Assembly (NCBI RefSeq): GCF_030503595.1
Contig: NZ_CP129966.1
Coordinates: 1,922,001-1,986,000 of the forward strand
Source of the DNA: Corynebacterium sp. P4-C1
GTDB taxonomy: Bacteria > Actinomycetota > Actinomycetes > Mycobacteriales > Mycobacteriaceae
Direction of reading: 5' to 3'
Length of the DNA: 64,000 bases
Both the position numbers and the translations under genes were made by a program. Under the pieces are notes generated by a model. The model was not told where the DNA came from, searched no databases, and worked only from the letters and a program-made list of their open reading frames with translations. Positions 27,871 to 37,418 of the stretch are shown here, piece by piece; the stretch's first letter is position 1, and each line of letters starts with the position of its first letter.

Positions 27871-29157
27871 ATGGCGGCCATCATCATTGTCGGTGCCCAG
27901 TGGGGCGACGAGGGTAAAGGCAAGGCCACGGACATACTCGGCGGCAAAGTCGATTATGTGGTGAAGCCGAACGGCGGCAACAACGCCGGCCATACGGTGG
28001 TCGTCGGTGGCGAGAAATACGAACTGAAGCTCCTTCCCGCCGGCGTGCTCAGCGAGAATGCCACTCCGGTGCTCGGCAACGGCGTGGTGATCAACCTCGA
28101 GGCCCTGTTCGAGGAGATCGACGGCCTGGAGGCGCGCGGCGCCAACGCGTCCCGCCTGCGCATTTCTTCCAACGCGCACCTGGTCACCCCGTACCACCAG
28201 ACGCTGGACCGCGTGCAAGAGCGCTTCCTGGGCAAGCGGGCGATCGGCACCACGGGCCGCGGCATCGGCCCAACGTACGCGGACAAGGTCGCCCGTGTGG
28301 GCATCCGTGTGCAGGACCTTTTCGACGAGTCAATTCTCCGCCAGAAGATCGAGTCCGCCCTTGACATCAAGAACCAGATGCTGGTGAAGATGTACAACCG
28401 CCGCGCCATCGAGGCCGACGAGATCATGGACTATTTCATGGGCTACGCCGACCGCGTGAAGCCGATGGTGATCGATGCCGAGCAGGTCCTCAATAGCGCA
28501 CTGGACAGCGGCCAGCACGTCCTCATGGAGGGCGGTCAGGCCACGATGCTCGATGTCGACCACGGCACCTACCCCTTCGTCACGTCCTCGAACCCGACTG
28601 CAGGAGGAGCCTGCGTCGGTTCCGGTATCGGGCCGACGAAGATCACGGCGTGCTTGGGCATCGTCAAGGCGTACACCACCCGCGTCGGCGCCGGTCCGTT
28701 CCCGACGGAGCTCTTCGATAAGTGGGGCGACTACCTGCAGGAGACCGGTGGTGAGGTCGGTGTGAACACTGGACGTAAGCGCCGCTGCGGCTGGTACGAT
28801 TCCGTGATTGCCCGCTACGCTGCCCGCGTGAACGGCTTCACGGACTATTTCCTGACCAAGCTGGACGTGCTCACCGGCATCGGCGAGATTCCGATCTGCG
28901 TCGCCTATGACGTCGACGGCGAGCGTTTTGATGAAATGCCGCTCACCCAGTCCCAGTTCCACCACGCCGAGCCCATCTTCGAGACCATGCCGGCCTGGGA
29001 CGAAGACATCACCGATTGCACCACGTTCGACGAGCTACCGGAACGCGCGCGAGACTACATTCTCAGGCTCGAGGAATTGTCCGGAGCACCGATTTCCTAT
29101 ATCGGTGTCGGGCCGGGGCGAGACCAGACTATTGTTCGGAAAGACCTGCTGTCCTAA
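27871..29157 (+). CDS. purA: adenylosuccinate synthetase
   Basis: 428 aa GTP-dependent enzyme converting IMP and aspartate to adenylosuccinate. The P-loop-like [11 protein letters not shown] begins at residue 8, and [10 protein letters not shown] and [14 protein letters not shown] are intact. ATG 27871 is preceded by AGGGAG at 7-nt spacing; an upstream in-frame ATG at 27808 would add 21 residues before the conserved start and is rejected. Length is standard. Confidence 0.97.
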   Translation: MAAIIIVGAQWGDEGKGKATDILGGKVDYVVKPNGGNNAGHTVVVGGEKYELKLLPAGVLSENATPVLGNGVVINLEALFEEIDGLEARGANASRLRISSNAHLVTPYHQTLDRVQERFLGKRAIGTTGRGIGPTYADKVARVGIRVQDLFDESILRQKIESALDIKNQMLVKMYNRRAIEADEIMDYFMGYADRVKPMVIDAEQVLNSALDSGQHVLMEGGQATMLDVDHGTYPFVTSSNPTAGGACVGSGIGPTKITACLGIVKAYTTRVGAGPFPTELFDKWGDYLQETGGEVGVNTGRKRRCGWYDSVIARYAARVNGFTDYFLTKLDVLTGIGEIPICVAYDVDGERFDEMPLTQSQFHHAEPIFETMPAWDEDITDCTTFDELPERARDYILRLEELSGAPISYIGVGPGRDQTIVRKDLLS

Positions 29158-29214
29158 AGCCAGATTGGTCCCTGGACGGGCGGGGTAGCGGCGCTCGGTT
29201 TCGGTGTGTTTTTA

Positions 29215-30789
29215 CTACGATGTGCGCTCGCGTCGCCCTTCCATGATCGCCTCCCGGGTGCTCTGGTTGCTGCGGTCCCAATTGGACGCCAGGGATGCGA
29301 AGGTGGCGGAGTTCACGTCCGACCACACTCCACCGAGATGCAACATTGTCGCCTGGCTCGGGGGTGTGCCCGTCTGGTTGATGGTCATCTCCACGGCAGT
29401 GGCTGCGCTACCTAGCTCAGCGAGCGCTCCGCTGAAATCGTTGTCGAACTGCACACTCGCCCTGAGCTCTTCGGTCTGCGCGATGATCTGAGACGAAACA
29501 GATGACAGCTCGCTGATATCCGTCACGTTAGGCAATGTGTTGAAGGTCTCCGAGACCTGCTTGTACGCGTCGGCTACAGCGTTGTAGTTATCGACCACCT
29601 CGTGTTGTGTCTTCGCGTCAGCATCAATGGCTTTGACCGCTTCGGCTGTAGCGGTTGTCGGATTGGGGGCCTTCGCACTAAACCGGAGGTGGGTGCGTGA
29701 TTCGTCAACTTGGACCCGGCGCAGTTCGTCCCCAAACTCCTTCATTAGGCCCTCGAAATGTTCAACGTCGCCGGGGTCGACTTGATCAAATTGGCCGGCG
29801 TAGCGGTTTGTGACCTCGGCGAGCGATTTGTACACGGCGGGCGACGAACTGATTAGCTCGGCTGCGTCGCGGGTGACGCGGAATTCGCGGGTTTTCGGCT
29901 TGTATGGATTCTCCCAATTTTCTAGCGAGTCGGCGGATTCCTTGGCCTTTGAGGCCGTCAGCCTGAGCGACTCTGAAATAAAATCGCTCGCTGATTCGAT
30001 GTCACTCGACGAAACATCTTGGAGGATGCCTAACCGCTGCGTAGAAGACACCGCGACGAGATGAGCCTCGAACTCAATGCGCCTCAGATCAACGATCCCC
30101 TCGACCACGATGTCTTGGTCGCCTTCATCTTGGAACTCGCTGCCCATGAGTTGTGCGCAGCTGGTTGAACCCTTAATGGCTTCCGCGGTGCTAGTCGAAA
30201 ACACCGGAGCTCGGTTTTGGAGAGTGGAGAACTCCTCAATGACGTTTCCGACGATATCATTGACAGATGTCAGGGACTGGCTGGCAGCATCGTTAAGCGC
30301 GCGGGGAGCCGCGTCCTTCCATCGGGGATCATTGATTAGGCCATTCATCGTCGTTTCCGAGCGGGCTAATTTGTCGATCACGGGGTTGAGAGCTCCCGCG
30401 TAATCAGCACTCGTCGCATTGACGGCTGTGATCTTGGGGGCGTGTGTGTTGACATCGGTGAGCTTCTCGCGCGCGGAGATCAAGTCCTTTTGAGTCAGGC
30501 TCAACGCGTCGCTGTATTTCGCTGCAATCGAATCCGACTCTGCCCCGATCGAAGCTTCAGCGGCGTCGATGATGTGCGAAGGAGCTCCGATGACGCGGTT
30601 CAACTCGCTGCACACGTCGCTGTAGTAGTCAACCGCGGGATATGAAATATTCCTGTCGGCCATTTCTGCTACATCCTCCGTCACGAGGATATGACCCGAT
30701 TGCGCCGCGTTGAAAGCGGTGTAACCTACCAAACCTATGGCTGTGCCGGCGGCCGCCAAGCCACCAATCAAGCGCCAATCCCGGTTCAC
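29215..30789 (-). CDS. unknown membrane-anchored helical protein (third gene of an unknown operon)
   Basis: 524 aa. One N-terminal helix (LIGGLAAAGTAIGLVGYTAF) with NRDWR before it, so the remaining ~490 residues probably lie outside the cytoplasm. They are mostly alpha-helical, Ser/Ala/Asp-rich and carry long heptad-like stretches; two Cys (near residues 59 and 217) could form a disulfide. No family recognised. GTG start with AGGAG 5 nt upstream; the upstream gene ends 8 bp before, its stop inside the ribosome-site region. GC is visibly below that of flanking genes (30 of 60 bases in 29881-29940 against 39 of 60 in 41461-41520). Confidence 0.75.
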   Translation of the reverse strand: MNRDWRLIGGLAAAGTAIGLVGYTAFNAAQSGHILVTEDVAEMADRNISYPAVDYYSDVCSELNRVIGAPSHIIDAAEASIGAESDSIAAKYSDALSLTQKDLISAREKLTDVNTHAPKITAVNATSADYAGALNPVIDKLARSETTMNGLINDPRWKDAAPRALNDAASQSLTSVNDIVGNVIEEFSTLQNRAPVFSTSTAEAIKGSTSCAQLMGSEFQDEGDQDIVVEGIVDLRRIEFEAHLVAVSSTQRLGILQDVSSSDIESASDFISESLRLTASKAKESADSLENWENPYKPKTREFRVTRDAAELISSSPAVYKSLAEVTNRYAGQFDQVDPGDVEHFEGLMKEFGDELRRVQVDESRTHLRFSAKAPNPTTATAEAVKAIDADAKTQHEVVDNYNAVADAYKQVSETFNTLPNVTDISELSSVSSQIIAQTEELRASVQFDNDFSGALAELGSAATAVEMTINQTGTPPSQATMLHLGGVWSDVNSATFASLASNWDRSNQSTREAIMEGRRERTS

Positions 30790-30797
30790 ATAGACTC

Positions 30798-31382
30798 CTA
30801 GGTGACGTTAGTGGCAACTCCGAGCGTAGATGCCAAGTAGAGAGCTAGACTGGTCACGCCCAAGAGAAGAATGAGGGAAACTATTCCGGCGCCCAGCCAG
30901 GGACGGTAGCCCCGCTCCAGCGACCGACGCGTGAAAATCGTGTGCAGTGCTACAGTCAACCCCACAAACGCGACCGCGTATGCCGCCATCATTGTGCCGG
31001 TGGGCTGCAGAGACCAACCGCCTTGCGCGACGGGTGTCAATGCGAGTGTTGCGAACAGAGACACGGAGAGAACGGTTGTGCCGAAGTTGAGCGCATGTCG
31101 GCTCCACCCGCTTCGTTTGTTGGGAAGATTCGACATCTCGTTGACGCGGTCAGCTTGATCTCGGTTTGGGCGTGACCGCTCAAACCAGTGGTTGTCCTCC
31201 GTCTCATCTGCAGCCGCGCCTGTCAGCAGCGAGTACCACGTGCGCTTCTTCTTCGTGTTGGTGACCTGTTCCTCGAGCTGTTCGACAGTCCGCTGGTGGT
31301 CGTACCAGTCCACGTCCTCGTCGCGGGCTGACATCAGCGACTCCGACAGTTCACCGCCGCTACGAAGATAGTTGTCCTTCAT
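30798..31382 (-). CDS. unknown three-helix membrane protein (second gene of the operon)
   Basis: 194 aa. The N-terminal ~85 residues are hydrophilic with a likely coiled coil (HQRTVEQLEEQVTNTKKK). Three transmembrane helices follow at about 95-118, 128-148 and 160-185, the last ending near the C-terminus (LALYLASTLGVATNVT). It should sit in the cytoplasmic membrane with the long head inside. No family recognised. Located 19 bp after the first gene and 8 bp before the third. Confidence 0.72.
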   Translation of the reverse strand: MKDNYLRSGGELSESLMSARDEDVDWYDHQRTVEQLEEQVTNTKKKRTWYSLLTGAAADETEDNHWFERSRPNRDQADRVNEMSNLPNKRSGWSRHALNFGTTVLSVSLFATLALTPVAQGGWSLQPTGTMMAAYAVAFVGLTVALHTIFTRRSLERGYRPWLGAGIVSLILLLGVTSLALYLASTLGVATNVT

Positions 31383-31401
31383 TATCTATCTATTTCGCTT
31401 T

Positions 31402-32079
31402 CTACCGTGCGGACTCGTTGGAAACACCCAGCAGAGCGTCATAGATGGCCTTGTATTCGGTATTGTCATTCTCACTGACGGCGTGTGGTCCGAGAGAGAC
31501 GATGGTGGCTGCGATCGCCCAGGCATCGCCTTCTTCTGCCTTGGCGCGTATGTCCTTCATTGCGTTTTCATTGAAGGCCTTGGCTGCTTTGTTGTACTCG
31601 CTCTGGCGGATGTCGCGCTCGTAATCGTTCGAGGCATTGGCAATCTCCTCGCGGAGAGTGCGGAGTTTTTGGATCTGGGCTAGGCCCTCGGAGGTGTCGC
31701 GGCTGGCGGTACTGGCGGGTTCAAATCCGCCGAGCAGCGAAGCTAGCATGTCGGCGAGATCACCGCCGGACTGGGCGAAGAGTCCGCTGGAGAGATCAGA
31801 AGAGGCGTCCTTATCGTCAGAGTTCGCACGCCTCCACTCCCGCAGGATGGCGGGTACAGTCTTCTCAGCGCGCTTGAGGCGGGCTGCCGCAACATTCTCC
31901 TCGATGATTGAGCGGACTTCTCCCGGTCCCCCGAAATCGGAGAACTTATTTTCAATGCAAGTAATCGTGGCACCGTGTGAAAGACGGTTCGAGACGGCGA
32001 GGACGTCGTTATGATTCGCGCCGAGTGTTCGCGTCAGATAGTCGTTTGCGTTTGTTCTAGCAGTGCCGTTCTCGTCCAT
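31402..32079 (-). CDS. unknown cytosolic protein (first gene of the operon)
   Basis: 225 aa from ATG 32079. Highly helical and charged with a Gly/Ser-rich break around residues 90-125 (GLFAQSGGDLADMLASLLGGFEP) and a predicted coiled coil after it (IQKLRTLREEIANASNDYERDIRQSEYN). No signal peptide, membrane helix or known motif. With the next two genes it makes a set of one cytosolic, one membrane and one exposed protein, an arrangement suggesting one machine or sensor. Longer in-frame starts up to 32145 exist but lack support. Confidence 0.7.
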   Translation of the reverse strand: MDENGTARTNANDYLTRTLGANHNDVLAVSNRLSHGATITCIENKFSDFGGPGEVRSIIEENVAAARLKRAEKTVPAILREWRRANSDDKDASSDLSSGLFAQSGGDLADMLASLLGGFEPASTASRDTSEGLAQIQKLRTLREEIANASNDYERDIRQSEYNKAAKAFNENAMKDIRAKAEEGDAWAIAATIVSLGPHAVSENDNTEYKAIYDALLGVSNESAR

Positions 32080-32235
32080 ATTCAACCCGTACCCATCTAT
32101 AGTGACGTTGAACCTTGTTAAACCGTACAATACGGCAACATTCAAGGCATTTTAAGAGAGCAGTCTTTCGACAGTTGCGTGATCATTGACGCCTCAAAAG
32201 CATTATCACACCTGATTCGGCTTAAGGGAAAGGTC

Positions 32236-33024
32236 ATGGAAGAGCCTGTACAGATCCCGGACGAAATCCGAGTAATGGCGGAGGAGATCGTCGCTTCTCT
32301 ACCTTCCGAACGCGACTATGGGCCTCTCGATAGCTCGCAAGTAGGCCCTGATTTCTTTGAAGAGCTTAAGTATCGGCCGGAGCGGCCGCGCGGCCGCCGC
32401 CACGCGATTGACTCGCTGCACGTATGGACCACGTCCCTGGCCTTTTACGCACCTCAGGGCATTTCCGTATTTGAGGAAGTTGAAGAGGAAAGCACCGGTG
32501 ACGGAGACGAATCCGCCTCCCACGAGGAGTGGGGCGATAAACGTACGGATCTAGTGGTAGGCGGGGGCCAGAAGTTAACGGGCTCGGAATCGCAGCCGGA
32601 TGTCCTGCACGTGTTGGTGCCTGACTGTTTCACCGGCCAGGAAATGTGGATCTCGCTGAGCGTTTTTGCTGCTCCGCGCACCGAGAAGTTGTGGCAAAGT
32701 TCGGGTTGGGAGTACTCCTATCTCCAACTTCTCGCTGACAATGTCGAGATCAATCTTCGTGAAACTCCGTGGGGTATAGGAGTGAGTGCCCGGTACCCCA
32801 ACCAACAAGTCGAAGTGATCGGAGTGGACGGCCCGCGGTGGGTCTTGCGTGCGACCGTGAGCACGTATGGGGACATCTTGAAGGATTCTGGTTTGAAACT
32901 GGCCCAAGACATCGTCGAATCTGCCGTCGTGCACCGCGGGGTCACCGCGGTCGGTCCTGGAGAATGTCTGCCGATCGGGTTGATCGACAGGCGAAACAAG
33001 CCGCCACGCCCAGCCAAAGCCTAA
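32236..33024 (+). CDS. DUF3710-like protein
   Basis: 262 aa from ATG 32236, with AAGGGAAAGG just upstream; an in-frame GTG at 32179 has no ribosome site. The segment VFAAPRTEKLWQSSGW, then WGIGVSARYPNQQVEVIGVDGPRWVLRATV, HRGVTAVGPGECLPI matches the conserved core of DUF3710 as I know it. DUF3710 proteins are common in actinobacteria and usually lie near dut or alkaline-shock genes; here the gene is divergent from the three-gene unknown operon, with a shared 156-bp control region. Function unknown. Confidence 0.65.
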   Translation: MEEPVQIPDEIRVMAEEIVASLPSERDYGPLDSSQVGPDFFEELKYRPERPRGRRHAIDSLHVWTTSLAFYAPQGISVFEEVEEESTGDGDESASHEEWGDKRTDLVVGGGQKLTGSESQPDVLHVLVPDCFTGQEMWISLSVFAAPRTEKLWQSSGWEYSYLQLLADNVEINLRETPWGIGVSARYPNQQVEVIGVDGPRWVLRATVSTYGDILKDSGLKLAQDIVESAVVHRGVTAVGPGECLPIGLIDRRNKPPRPAKA

Positions 33025-33201
33025 CCCTGTAGTGCGTATGGAATACGTAAAAATGGCGTTGAAATTAACGAACGGTTAAGCATTATTCAATCTATTGAAC
33101 TGCTGTTTACCTGGATGAATTAACGAATTGATCATTTGCTAAGACCGCAATTCTACGGTTTCCTTAAAATATCCACCATCATCTATCAGGCAGGAATCGT
33201 C

Positions 33202-35289
33202 ATGACACAATCTGCTCTCGCAACACCGTCGCTGTCGGCTGACCGCGCGCGTCGTTACGCCATCGCTTCCCTTGGTGTTGGTAGCGCCGCTCTGCTTTTT
33301 GCTCCGGCTGCGGACGCTGCACAAATCGACCAACTGAACCCCGAAACGATTCTGTCCGATCTCGGACAGGCGACTGAGGCGCCCGCACCGTTTTCGCCTC
33401 TGAAGTCGATGAATGACTTCACCCAGTCCATCGCGGGTATCGCACCGTCTAACCTGCTTCGCACCAACAGCGCTGGCGGCGACGATGCCACTGAGGCTCC
33501 GATCGGTGCGGTCTACACCCCGTACGCGGTTCAGACTCCGACTGCTGAGCAAATCACTAACGCACTGCGCGAGTACCCGGTGCAATCCCTGGAGGCGCGT
33601 TTCCTGCGCGCTAAGGATGCAGAGAACGACTGGAACACCCTGGCTCAGTTCTTCCTTGCATATCAGGAGCCGAATGAGGCGACCCGTGCGGCTGTTGATC
33701 TCGATCTAGACGTTCTCACAAACAGCATCCAGAGCGGTGCGATCGTCGCCGACGTTCAGGGCGCTATTCAGGACACCCTAGCTTCCCCGGAGTTCGCCGC
33801 ATGGCAGGGCAACAACGAGTCCATTCTGCGTATTGATCCTGCACTCCGCGGCTCTGACCGTGCAGCTGCAGGCGTGGCTGCTGTCATCGACACCTTCACG
33901 GTGAACCCGGCCCGCGGTGTGGCAGACCTGGTTGAGGTCGCCGGCGGCCCGGTCGGCATTCTACTTAACCCAGTTGGTGCCGTCGTCAAGGTCATGACTG
34001 CTGTTCTCGGCCGCGACGTGATGAGCGCGCTCGAGAAAGACATTGAGAAGGTCGGCAAAGAGACTGGCAAGGAGTTGTTGAAGGAGTTTGCGAAGGAGTT
34101 CGCCAAGAACTTCGCGAAGGAGATCGCAAAGGCCCTGCTAATCCCGATCGCCGTTGCACCGCTGCTGATTCCGGTCGCTCTGGTTTTGGCCCCCTTCGCT
34201 GCATTGGGTGCTGCGCTTCTTGCTCTGCCGCTGTCGATCGTGGCTGAGCTGCTCACCTTGGGTCTTTTCCCGACCCTGCCGTTCATCATCGGCGCTGGCC
34301 TGTTGGGCATGACGATCGCACTCGCTCTGCCGATTCTCGTTCCCGTGCTCGTTCCAGTGATTCTGATTGCAACCGGTTCGATCTTCACTAACGCGCTGTC
34401 GGGTGCCGCTAGCTCGCTCCTTGAAGACAGCCCGTCGATTGCCGCAGAGGTTCTTTCCGAGCAGCTCCAGCTGCTTGTCGACATCATCGGAACCCGCCTC
34501 ACTCATGCCGCTTTCACTGGCTGGGAGCGTTCCCTGCTGAAGGGCGCATTGGACATGCTGGGAGAGATCTTCTATGGCTCCACGCCGACCGGTATCGCGT
34601 TCGCGGACTTGGCCAACCGCTTCAACAACATCCTCTATATGATCGCGTTCATCGACGGGCGCAACCTGTTGGCCATGATCGCCCGCGGCGCAATCGCCGG
34701 AGCCCTCGCAGGCGCTGTCTTCCTGCCGCTGACTCTCCCGTTGCCGGTCATCGCTTTCGCCCTGCTGGGTGTGGCTCTGGGTGCTGCAGCTGGACTCGCG
34801 GTCGGTGTGGTGAGCTCGATCCTGATCACCGTGGCTGCACTCGCAGCATCGGCATTCAACTTCCTGCTCATCCCGATCGCCATCTTGGTCGCAATCATCG
34901 CTCCGCTGATCGCCATTCCAATCGGCGTTCTTTTTGGTGCGATTTACGGGGCGGTCTTGGGTGTCATCATCGGTGCTCTCCTCGGCGTCGCTGTGGCTCT
35001 CGTCCCGTCACTCATCGGTGCAGTCATCGGTACCGTTGCGGCCCTGGCCACCCACGTTCGGTACGAGTCTGGCACCCGCGAGGATGGCACCAAGTGGACC
35101 AACGCACGCGTGCTCAACCGCGGCGGCTTTGGCGACTTCCTGAAGTTCATCGACGACCTGAGCGGCCGCACCGATCCGGCCCTCCTCCGCGTCGCTATTC
35201 CGAAGGCTGCTGCCCCGCAGATTGTTGAGCGCCCGCGCCCGAACCGCGACCGCGCACTGAAGAACGCTACCGCGCTGCTCGACTCGTAA
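33202..35289 (+). CDS. large secreted, glycine-rich hydrophobic protein of unknown function
   Basis: 695 aa from ATG 33202. A signal peptide (about 1-38, ending APAADAAQ) precedes ~250 hydrophilic residues. At residues ~294-310 the four-residue unit KEFA repeats four times (KEFA KEFA KNFA KEIA), making a strongly amphipathic helix. Two very hydrophobic blocks follow (about 315-410 and 490-625) full of GxxxG zippers (GAIYGAVLGVIIGALLGVAV), separated by a polar segment with TGWERSLLKG. A secreted protein with such blocks must insert into a membrane, perhaps the mycolate outer membrane. No family recognised; a channel, pore or lipid-binding role is inference. Confidence 0.7.
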   Translation: MTQSALATPSLSADRARRYAIASLGVGSAALLFAPAADAAQIDQLNPETILSDLGQATEAPAPFSPLKSMNDFTQSIAGIAPSNLLRTNSAGGDDATEAPIGAVYTPYAVQTPTAEQITNALREYPVQSLEARFLRAKDAENDWNTLAQFFLAYQEPNEATRAAVDLDLDVLTNSIQSGAIVADVQGAIQDTLASPEFAAWQGNNESILRIDPALRGSDRAAAGVAAVIDTFTVNPARGVADLVEVAGGPVGILLNPVGAVVKVMTAVLGRDVMSALEKDIEKVGKETGKELLKEFAKEFAKNFAKEIAKALLIPIAVAPLLIPVALVLAPFAALGAALLALPLSIVAELLTLGLFPTLPFIIGAGLLGMTIALALPILVPVLVPVILIATGSIFTNALSGAASSLLEDSPSIAAEVLSEQLQLLVDIIGTRLTHAAFTGWERSLLKGALDMLGEIFYGSTPTGIAFADLANRFNNILYMIAFIDGRNLLAMIARGAIAGALAGAVFLPLTLPLPVIAFALLGVALGAAAGLAVGVVSSILITVAALAASAFNFLLIPIAILVAIIAPLIAIPIGVLFGAIYGAVLGVIIGALLGVAVALVPSLIGAVIGTVAALATHVRYESGTREDGTKWTNARVLNRGGFGDFLKFIDDLSGRTDPALLRVAIPKAAAPQIVERPRPNRDRALKNATALLDS

Positions 35290-35327
35290 GAGTTGCCGGT
35301 CGGGCTGAACCGTCAAGCTGAAGCCCC

Positions 35328-35352
35328 CGGAGGCTAGGCGAACTAGCCTCCG
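35328..35352 (+). terminator. terminator-like hairpin after the secreted protein gene
   Basis: A 10-bp stem CGGAGGCTAG/CTAGCCTCCG with loop GCGAA, 39 bp after the stop. There is no long T-run, so termination strength is uncertain. Confidence 0.5.
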
Positions 35353-35387
35353 AAATCTGGACTGGTTCAGGTCGAAGCCGTTAGGGG

Positions 35388-35450
35388 TTAAAGGGTCTGA
35401 TCCCGATATTGCATCGGGTTCAGGCCCTTGACTCGTTCCTGGAGGTGGTC
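35388..35450 (-). pseudogene. IS3-family transposase 3' remnant
   Basis: Read on the minus strand, about 20 codons give LQERVKGLNPMQYRDQTL and a TAA stop, the well-known C-terminal end of IS3-family orfB transposases (usually RI/LQxxxKGLxPxQYRxQ). Upstream the frame is lost and no integrase core remains. The rest of the 35353-35830 spacer holds no gene that I can identify; it may contain further degraded mobile DNA. Confidence 0.6.
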
Positions 35451-35832
35451 GCTGTGTACCGCCGTTCGAAGTACTTTTTCATGATTTACTCATGTACCCG
35501 GTCGTGACCGCTTCTGTTATCGCCGCTGAGGTCAACACCGATGTCAGCGATGTGGGCACGGGGAGAAAAAACCGCACGGTCGAGCAGGTCCGCGACTGGG
35601 GAGAAATGCATCTGTGTCCAGTGCTGACTTCTCACCCGACCTAATGGGAACAGTTCATATCACACTGGGGTTCGCTCAGAGTCACCGTGTGGATCTAGCT
35701 GCCGAGATGTCCCATTAAGCGGAATTGTGGGGTGGGAACTCACCTGCAATATTCTTGCCGAGCGTGATTGAGATCCATCGCTAAGCACCTGAGATACGAG
35801 ACATCCATACCGACCGTACGATTGCAAAAGCA

Positions 35833-35870
35833 AAATCCTCCCAGACGCTGTAGTGCGTCAGGGAGGATTT
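35833..35870. terminator. terminator of the PAP2 phosphatase gene
   Basis: Outer stem AAATCCTCCC/GGGAGGATTT plus inner GACGC/GCGTC. It lies 14 bp beyond the PAP2 gene end and would produce a U-rich tail on the minus-strand transcript. Confidence 0.8.
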
Positions 35871-35883
35871 GGAATTGGTCAGG

Positions 35884-37170
35884 CTATTTGAGCTTGAGGC
35901 TGCCGTTCGGGTTGATGGTGCCGGCTTCGGCAGTCGCCTTGGCCAGGTTCAGTCGCTGCCAAGAGCCACCATCGCCCTGCCAATCGAGCGGATTGCCGGC
36001 CTTTCCGGCAGTGGTGTGAAGCACGCCTGCGCGCTTTCCGTAGTCAGATCCCGGGTAGGAGTTCGAGATCAGTACCGGTGCGGATTGCGGAACGATCATA
36101 GCGGCATTCGGGTCGTAGATAGTGTCGAAGCCGTAGTTCATCCACTCGGTGTACTGCTTGACTGCCTCATCAGTGGAGATGAACGGGGTGTCGGTGGCGA
36201 CGAGTTCCGGAATGGACTTGCCGGTGCGCCACTCGACCTCGGCACGAAGTTCGGCGGCGGCCTGATCGATGGCGTTACGCATCTTCGGGTCGTTGAGGCG
36301 GTCAGCAGCTGCTGCCTGGCCGGACATGCGGCCACCGATCACATCGAGCGGGTAGTGCACGCCGAGAACGATACGGCTGTTGCCGGCGAGTGCGCCGCGG
36401 TAGTGGAGCTGCGGAGCGACCTCAGGAACCATGTAGGCGAGGATCGAGGTGACCCAGGTGGCCTGGTTGGTGTGACCAGATGGGAATGCCGGGCTAGAGC
36501 CATACAGGTTGTCTTCGTAGAGGTTGTACTCCTTGATCCTGTCCGGCGCAGCCTTGAATGGACGGGGGTGGTGGAAGAGAATCTTCTCGATGCCGGTCGA
36601 GCTGGCGATTCCGCCTCCACGGGCGAGGAAGCCGTTGCCGAGCAGGTACTGGGTCTTCGGGAGGCGGTTTTCCTCCAGTGCGTCGCGGACGGCCTTGCCG
36701 AATTCCTGGCCCAGGGCCGGAGAAAGGGTTTCAACGAGGTTATCGGAAGCTGCGAGAGCGTCGACCTGTGCATCGGCGATGCGCTCCGGAGTGGCGTAGT
36801 TGTTGATCTGAACGGCGGTGTCGAGATTCTTCTGCATGATCTCCGGGTGGTTCCGGCGAACAGAAGGGAAGAGCTGGTTGACCTGGTAGTAGATACCGCC
36901 GTAGTACGGGGAGACATCGGAGATATAGCCGGCGAGGTAGTCGGGGCTGAAGGGAGTGGGGACTGGCGCGCCCGGGTGCTGTGCCGGGACTCCACCGGTG
37001 CTGGAGCCGGTAACCGGGCTCTTAAGCTGGGGGGCGGTGAGCGATGCACCTTCGGGGAGCTGGAAGTTCAGTGCCTCAAGCGGCTGGGCAACAGCGACGG
37101 ACGGGGAGATAGTGGCAACGCTGAGCATTGCTGCTGCAGCTGCGCTTACAACGCGGGAGTTCTTGGTCAT
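35884..37170 (-). CDS. secreted PAP2-family acid phosphatase
   Basis: 428 aa from ATG 37170. Signal peptide 1-~29 (ending AVAQP). The class A acid phosphatase/PAP2 motifs are in order: KILFHHPRPF (KX6RP), FPSGHTN (PSGH) and SRIVLGVHYPLDVIGG (SRX5HX3D). It should release phosphate from organic esters outside the cell. It is divergent from phoD across 248 bp, so both could answer to phosphate starvation through one control region, but no PhoR box could be assigned with confidence. Confidence 0.9.
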   Translation of the reverse strand: MTKNSRVVSAAAAAMLSVATISPSVAVAQPLEALNFQLPEGASLTAPQLKSPVTGSSTGGVPAQHPGAPVPTPFSPDYLAGYISDVSPYYGGIYYQVNQLFPSVRRNHPEIMQKNLDTAVQINNYATPERIADAQVDALAASDNLVETLSPALGQEFGKAVRDALEENRLPKTQYLLGNGFLARGGGIASSTGIEKILFHHPRPFKAAPDRIKEYNLYEDNLYGSSPAFPSGHTNQATWVTSILAYMVPEVAPQLHYRGALAGNSRIVLGVHYPLDVIGGRMSGQAAAADRLNDPKMRNAIDQAAAELRAEVEWRTGKSIPELVATDTPFISTDEAVKQYTEWMNYGFDTIYDPNAAMIVPQSAPVLISNSYPGSDYGKRAGVLHTTAGKAGNPLDWQGDGGSWQRLNLAKATAEAGTINPNGSLKLK

Positions 37171-37418
37171 GAGAATTAAGTTATTAGCGCCTTTAAGCAG
37201 TCGCAACAGAAGCTGGGGGAAGACTAGGCAAACATAGGGCTAATACCGGGTAAATAGTGTGCTGAGCGCCTTTTCGTTCGTCGGAGGGGGAGATTAGAGA
37301 TTGCCTTCGTGAAGCTCAGGTGCACCCTGTCTGAGATGGAAATGAATTCAACTTTAAGAGGCGTTATTTTATGCCATCTCGCGCCCAACCAAGTGTCTGA
37401 CTGTGAGATTATGCAATC

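Noticed and set aside
31716-31736. tRNA T-arm-like sequence GGCGGGTTCAAATCCGCC
   Set aside because: No acceptor, D or anticodon arm around it; it is the antisense of Gly-Gly-Phe-Glu-Pro codons in the unknown gene.
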